The position numbers and the translations under genes are program-made. Shown one piece after another: positions 7,913 through 11,291 of a DNA stretch of 11,291 bases. This DNA comes from MADRE2 sp964397015. Lineage in GTDB: Bacteria; Desulfobacterota; Desulfobacteria; Desulfobacterales; Desulfobacteraceae. Each line of letters begins with the position of its first letter. Within the stretch, counting starts at the first letter, position 1. The DNA lies in assembly GCA_964397015.1 (NCBI GenBank), contig CAYNHL010000120.1, forward strand, positions 1 through 11,291, in the 5' to 3' direction. Under the pieces are notes generated by a model that made no database searches, was not told the DNA's origin, and saw nothing but the letters and a program-made list of their open reading frames with translations.

Positions 7913-9562
7913 ATGATCCCACGTTTTTTTTATTCAGCCGCGGTTACCCTTTTTTTATGTTCCTTTTTTTTCGCCGCGGCTACGTCAGCTTCAGGTGTTT
8001 TGACCCATGTGTCTCAGACCTTTGGTTCATTGAACTCCAAAGCCCTGTCTGAATGGATCGAGTCACTTCAGCCGCAGGAAGGCGGAATCAATGAAACTGT
8101 CAAAATAATCGAGCCGCTTGCCGGAACAGTGCTGCCACAGGACATGGCTTCCACGGCTTTTGTATGGGATGACCCGTCCAGTTCAAAGACATGGCTGGTT
8201 ACAATTGAAGCAGGTGAGCGTTTGCTTGCAAGAGCCATACTTGACAGGCCATGGTGGATTCCCGGCCCTGAAATCTGGGAGGCATTGAAACCGCTTGCAC
8301 CGGATCGGCGGCTTAACGTTGTCATCAGGGGAATCGGGGGCTGGAACGGCAGGATAGAACTGTCCGCCGGGCAAACCTTTTTTTCTTTTTCCAGGGATAA
8401 AGTCGAGGCCTGGCTGATGTTCATGCGAAAACCCCTGCCGTTTCTAAAGGCAAAAGAAAATCCTGACATGACGTCACTTCTGGCCGGGGATCTTTCAGCC
8501 TATGACCGGCCTGAGAACCTGATGGCTGATACCGGCATATGCGTCAACTGCCATTCCTATTCAGCCAAAGGCCGGCATATGCTCCTGGATATGGACTACG
8601 GGGGTGACAAGGGAGGAATGGTTATCCAGGGTATGGCTGACAGAATGGTCATAGGCCGGGAGCATGTTTTTTCCTGGAATGTGCTCGAGCCTGCAGCACC
8701 GGCTGAATACAGCATGGGACTGTTTGCAGGGATTTCGCCGGACGGCCGGTACGTGGCAGGAACCGTGAACGAAACCTCGGTATTCGTGATGATGGACGAT
8801 GTGATGTTTTCACAGTTGTTTTTTCCGGCCACCGGCCACATTGCCATCTTTGACCGGACCCGCAACGACTTTTTTTTGCTGGCCGGCGCTGATCGCAGGG
8901 ACCGGGTTCAGACCTCTCCTGCCTGGTGCCCTGAAGGAAAAACCATTGCCTTTGCATCTGCGCCAACCCGGCCGCAACTGGTTGAAAAAGTGGTGTCAGG
9001 GGTGGTACGCAAAGAAACCCCGGAGCAGACAATAGATGTGCTGAACAAAAAATACCCTGTCCGGTTCGATATCCACACCATAGCGTTCAACAACGGAAAA
9101 GGAGGTAATGCAGAACCCCTGGCCGGCGCCAGCGGTAACGGCATGAGCAATTATTTCCCGCGTTATTCACCTGACGGCCGGTGGATAGTCTTTACCCAGA
9201 GTCCCACCGGCCTGGTGCTGCAGCCGGACAGCCGCCTGGTCATCATTCCGGCAGGAGGCGGTGAACCCAGGGTCCTGAAATCAAATCAGCCGGTGATGAA
9301 TTCATGGCATTCATGGTCCCCCAATTCCAGGTGGCTGGTGTTTACATGCAAGGCCAACTCGCCTTATACGGAACTGTATTTGACCCATATCGACAGCCAT
9401 GGAAACGCAAGTCCGGCAATAAGGCTTTTCAGGTTCAGCCACAATGATCTTGCTGCAATGGTTCCGGAGTTTATACCAAAAAAAGCAAGTATACCCGGTG
9501 TCCTGGAACTGGCATCTCCGGAACAGGCCCGGGGGAAAAGTATGGCGACAGACGGACGGTAA
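7913..9562 (+). CDS. Exported PD40 beta-propeller protein with one CXXCH haem-c site
   Basis: This 549-residue protein has a Phe-rich Sec signal peptide (about 1-26, TSA-SG cut). The next region (about 60-165) is beta-rich and Ig-like, beginning VKIIEPLAG. It is followed by a single covalent haem motif CVNCH (C210, C213, H214) in a TGICVNCHSYSAKGRHMLLD context. The C-terminal half has TolB/PD40-type propeller blades: SPDGRYVAG (275-283), SPAWCPEGKTIAFAS (335-349), YSPDGRWIVF (418-427) and SWSPNSRWLVF (467-477). The GASGNGMSNYFPRYSPDGRW and MNSWHSWSP segments match, from memory, a widespread family of uncharacterised PD40 proteins with an NCHS(F/Y)S haem site. It should act in the periplasm after cytochrome c maturation; partner and reaction are unknown. 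The start has only GGA at 7 nt spacing, but an in-frame stop at 7877 leaves no better start. It is divergent from the macroglobulin operon and first in a probable three-gene operon. The signal-peptide codons contain T8, T7 and T8 runs. Confidence 0.85.
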   Translation: MIPRFFYSAAVTLFLCSFFFAAATSASGVLTHVSQTFGSLNSKALSEWIESLQPQEGGINETVKIIEPLAGTVLPQDMASTAFVWDDPSSSKTWLVTIEAGERLLARAILDRPWWIPGPEIWEALKPLAPDRRLNVVIRGIGGWNGRIELSAGQTFFSFSRDKVEAWLMFMRKPLPFLKAKENPDMTSLLAGDLSAYDRPENLMADTGICVNCHSYSAKGRHMLLDMDYGGDKGGMVIQGMADRMVIGREHVFSWNVLEPAAPAEYSMGLFAGISPDGRYVAGTVNETSVFVMMDDVMFSQLFFPATGHIAIFDRTRNDFFLLAGADRRDRVQTSPAWCPEGKTIAFASAPTRPQLVEKVVSGVVRKETPEQTIDVLNKKYPVRFDIHTIAFNNGKGGNAEPLAGASGNGMSNYFPRYSPDGRWIVFTQSPTGLVLQPDSRLVIIPAGGGEPRVLKSNQPVMNSWHSWSPNSRWLVFTCKANSPYTELYLTHIDSHGNASPAIRLFRFSHNDLAAMVPEFIPKKASIPGVLELASPEQARGKSMATDGR

Positions 9563-9604
9563 AAAAGTTTGATTCAGGCCGCCCTTTTTATTAACTGACA
9601 GCAT

Positions 9605-9610
9605 AGGAGA
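9605..9610 (+). promoter_or_regulatory. Ribosome binding site of the Gly-rich exported protein gene
   Basis: AGGAGA lies 7 nt before the ATG at 9618 and fixes that start. The 55-bp gap from the upstream stop shows no hairpin terminator, which favours co-transcription. Confidence 0.7.
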
Positions 9611-9617
9611 AACAGTT

Positions 9618-10535
9618 ATGGTGCAATCAAACTTCAGGCTGCTGCCGGCAGCGTGTCTGGGTCTTGTTGTATTACTGGCCTGTTTTACCGTTGCCTATGG
9701 ATATGGCGGCGGTGGTGGCGGCAGTGCAACGGAACCCGGACCTTCCACCAGTTCTTCCACGGGTCCCATTATGCCCCTGACAGACGAAGATATCAGAAAT
9801 GTTTTCACAACGATCGGACCCCACAACATGCCGGGGCTTGACGAGGCAACAGTATCAGTGCTCACAACGATTTTCGAAGGACAGGAGATGACTATCCGGG
9901 ACCTGATGGGTGTCCGGCAGACAATCCTGGAAGCCATGAGCTTTTCCAGCACCCTGGAAAGCTGGCAGGCAACCATCAACCTGGTACAGGTCCAGATCCT
10001 GGATGGAGCGGGCCAGGTGGCCCAGGTGATACTGACAATAGTCCCCGGCGTGGGATGGGGGACCAATGCCGGCCTTGGAGTGGTCCGGGCAGCTGCTGAT
10101 GGTATCAGGGACGGTCACACTGCTTCTGAGATAGGTGGAGATGTGCTCCTGGACGGTACTGTCAGCCTCATAACCTATGGGGTGCCGCTGGGTGATATCG
10201 GAGATGCGGCAATAAACAGGGGAGTCAGGGGAGTGCGGCTCGGACAGGCGGCCGTTTCAAGGACAGTGGCCCAGCATCTGACCCGGCGGGGCCAGAGGAG
10301 CATTGCGACCGGCCTTGTTGTAAAAGGTATCAATAGAGGCGTAGGGGATCTTACCAAGGATGTTGTCAGTATGTCCGCACAACAGGCCAGTGAGATATAC
10401 CAGGGGCTTGCCGGCCAGAGAGGTCAGAACCAGGCAGCCAACCAGGCACCGCAGCCGGCCGAGACAAGCCAGGTGATCAGTGTTCCCGCAATCGGATTTG
10501 GCGGAGGACCGGTCTCCCTGCCTGCCGATTTTTGA
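9618..10535 (+). CDS. Exported protein of unknown function with Gly-rich N-terminus
   Basis: I do not recognise this 305-residue protein. It has a signal sequence (R7, hydrophobic 8-22). Cleavage could be by signal peptidase I near A26-G28. Alternatively C22 in the LLAC context could be lipidated. The mature N-terminus is low complexity: a Gly run (30-35), then Ser/Thr/Pro-rich to about 50. Residues 52-130 look helical and acidic (LTDEDIRNVFTTIG..., TIRDLMGVRQTILEAMSF). Residues 126-200 are rich in Gly and small hydrophobics (AGQVAQVILTIVPGVGWGTN, then GGDVLLDGTVSLITYGVPLG), which could be membrane-active or tightly packed helices. Residues 202-242 are basic (RGVRGVRLGQ, LTRRGQRS). The C-terminus is Gln/Ala/Pro-rich (about 264-285) and ends with a GFGGG segment. 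The central region faintly recalls the hydrophobic segment ahead of polymorphic toxin domains, but no toxin domain follows. It sits between the PD40 haem protein and a lipoprotein and probably shares their operon. Confidence 0.8.
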   Translation: MVQSNFRLLPAACLGLVVLLACFTVAYGYGGGGGGSATEPGPSTSSSTGPIMPLTDEDIRNVFTTIGPHNMPGLDEATVSVLTTIFEGQEMTIRDLMGVRQTILEAMSFSSTLESWQATINLVQVQILDGAGQVAQVILTIVPGVGWGTNAGLGVVRAAADGIRDGHTASEIGGDVLLDGTVSLITYGVPLGDIGDAAINRGVRGVRLGQAAVSRTVAQHLTRRGQRSIATGLVVKGINRGVGDLTKDVVSMSAQQASEIYQGLAGQRGQNQAANQAPQPAETSQVISVPAIGFGGGPVSLPADF

Positions 10536-10554
10536 ACCGTAAATCAAGGATAAA

Positions 10555-10560
10555 AGGAGA
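10555..10560 (+). promoter_or_regulatory. Ribosome binding site of the lipoprotein gene
   Basis: AGGAGA ends 8 nt before the ATG at 10569. The gap after the preceding stop is only 33 bp and has no terminator. The site supports the start of an open frame that runs off the right edge. Confidence 0.7.
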
Positions 10561-10568
10561 AAAGCTCC

Positions 10569-11291
10569 ATGTATCATATAAAGAAGATACCGGTTTTTAT
10601 CCTGGCCTGCCTGCTTTTGGGCGGATGTGTATCAGGCCAGTCCTCGAGACAGGCTCAGCCTGAAACCTCTGAGGTTCAAATTGAGTTGCCCCCGCGCTAT
10701 GTCCTCGGCCCCGGTGAGGAGCCTGCCGCCGACGTCAAAATCGTGCTGTCCGCTTTGGTCAGCAGCCTGAGAGGGGACTGGGAACCCTCTCCTCATATAT
10801 CGTTCGACCCGGGAGGTAAAAACCTCGTGGAGAGGGTGGATTTCTTATCCCAGGGATTCGGGGTCAGTTTCATCGATATAACAGGATACCAGGCCCAAAA
10901 AACAGGTGATGAACGGGCCGAGGCCTTTATCGAAGGATACTTCCAGTTCAAGGATATCATTGGCCGTATGGTCTCTTTTTATTTTGCGGCCACCTATTCG
11001 CACACCCCAAAAGGGCTGTCCATTCTTTCAAGCACAGCAATGCCCCTGCCTTCATTTTTCCCTTCCGTGGAAACATATTTCGTACCCTGTTCTGCCTTTG
11101 ATACTGTGGATCTTTCCGAGTTCGGCGGCTTTCTTGACCTGTACCTGTTTGCTTTAGACAATTCAGTGCCCATGGCTGCGAACGAACAGGAAAAATCAGA
11201 GTATGAAGCCAGGAAGAACAGTGTTTTTTCAGGCAGCCGAAACAATGATGAGGATAAAGGAGATTACTATATCCTGTCCTTCTGCATGAAC
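10569..11291 (+). CDS. Lipoprotein of unknown function (partial, runs off right edge)
   Basis: The frame is open from ATG 10569 to the window end, giving 241 codons without a stop. The N-terminus MYHIKKIPVFILACLLLGGC is a clear lipoprotein signal: basic start, hydrophobic core and a LGGC lipobox with C20 as the lipidation site. The residue after it is Val, not Asp, which would favour outer-membrane sorting under E. coli rules. After a polar linker (21-40) comes a mixed alpha/beta region with aromatic-rich segments (VDFLSQGFGVSFIDITGYQ at 90-108, RMVSFYFAATYSH at 133-145, FGGFLDLYLFALDNS at 185-199). A charged stretch (207-232) precedes YYILSFC. I recognise no domain. It follows the Gly-rich exported protein gene by 33 bp with a strong ribosome site, so the two are almost certainly co-expressed and may interact at the envelope. 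Confidence 0.8.
   Translation, partial: MYHIKKIPVFILACLLLGGCVSGQSSRQAQPETSEVQIELPPRYVLGPGEEPAADVKIVLSALVSSLRGDWEPSPHISFDPGGKNLVERVDFLSQGFGVSFIDITGYQAQKTGDERAEAFIEGYFQFKDIIGRMVSFYFAATYSHTPKGLSILSSTAMPLPSFFPSVETYFVPCSAFDTVDLSEFGGFLDLYLFALDNSVPMAANEQEKSEYEARKNSVFSGSRNNDEDKGDYYILSFCMN

Noticed and set aside
9618..10535. Calling the 305-aa protein a polymorphic toxin
   Set aside because: There is no identifiable C-terminal toxin domain and no immunity-like small gene follows; the next gene is a lipoprotein.

Overview
The window looks like a chromosomal stretch from a moderately GC-rich Gram-negative bacterium. The evidence is a periplasmic PBP1C/alpha-2-macroglobulin pair, a CXXCH haem-c protein and a lipoprotein. 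The gene content (PD40-haem protein, exported low-complexity protein) reminds me of Desulfobacterota, but that is an impression and not a proof. No RNA genes, CRISPR array, insertion sequence or integrase were seen.

Left edge (1-589): the first 98 codons of a leftward gene, cut by the window edge. It resembles the N-terminus of a SNF2/HepA-type helicase family common in phage-defence islands. It is preceded by an AT-rich leader with a consensus-like sigma70 promoter (TTGACA, 18 bp, TATTCA). The leader also holds a small upstream ORF carrying a T9 tract; loss of one T would fuse that ORF in frame to the helicase.

Centre (590-7743, minus strand): a two-gene operon, a bacterial alpha-2-macroglobulin (first gene, intact CLEQ thioester motif) followed 14 bp later by pbpC (penicillin-binding protein 1C). 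This is the known periplasmic protease-trap plus cell-wall-repair pair. The macroglobulin lacks an obvious lipobox.

Divergent control region (7744-7912): a good minus-strand sigma70 promoter (TTGATA, 16 bp, TAGAAT) for the macroglobulin operon, with two perfect inverted repeats just upstream (15 bp and 18 bp) that look like operators.

Right side (7913-11291, plus strand): a probable three-gene operon for exported proteins. It contains a single-CXXCH PD40 beta-propeller protein, an unrecognised secreted or lipid-anchored Gly-rich protein, and an unrecognised lipoprotein cut by the window edge. All five complete or partial proteins outside the helicase carry export signals or a membrane anchor, so most of this window serves the cell envelope. 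The left gene starts a different, probably defence-related, neighbourhood.
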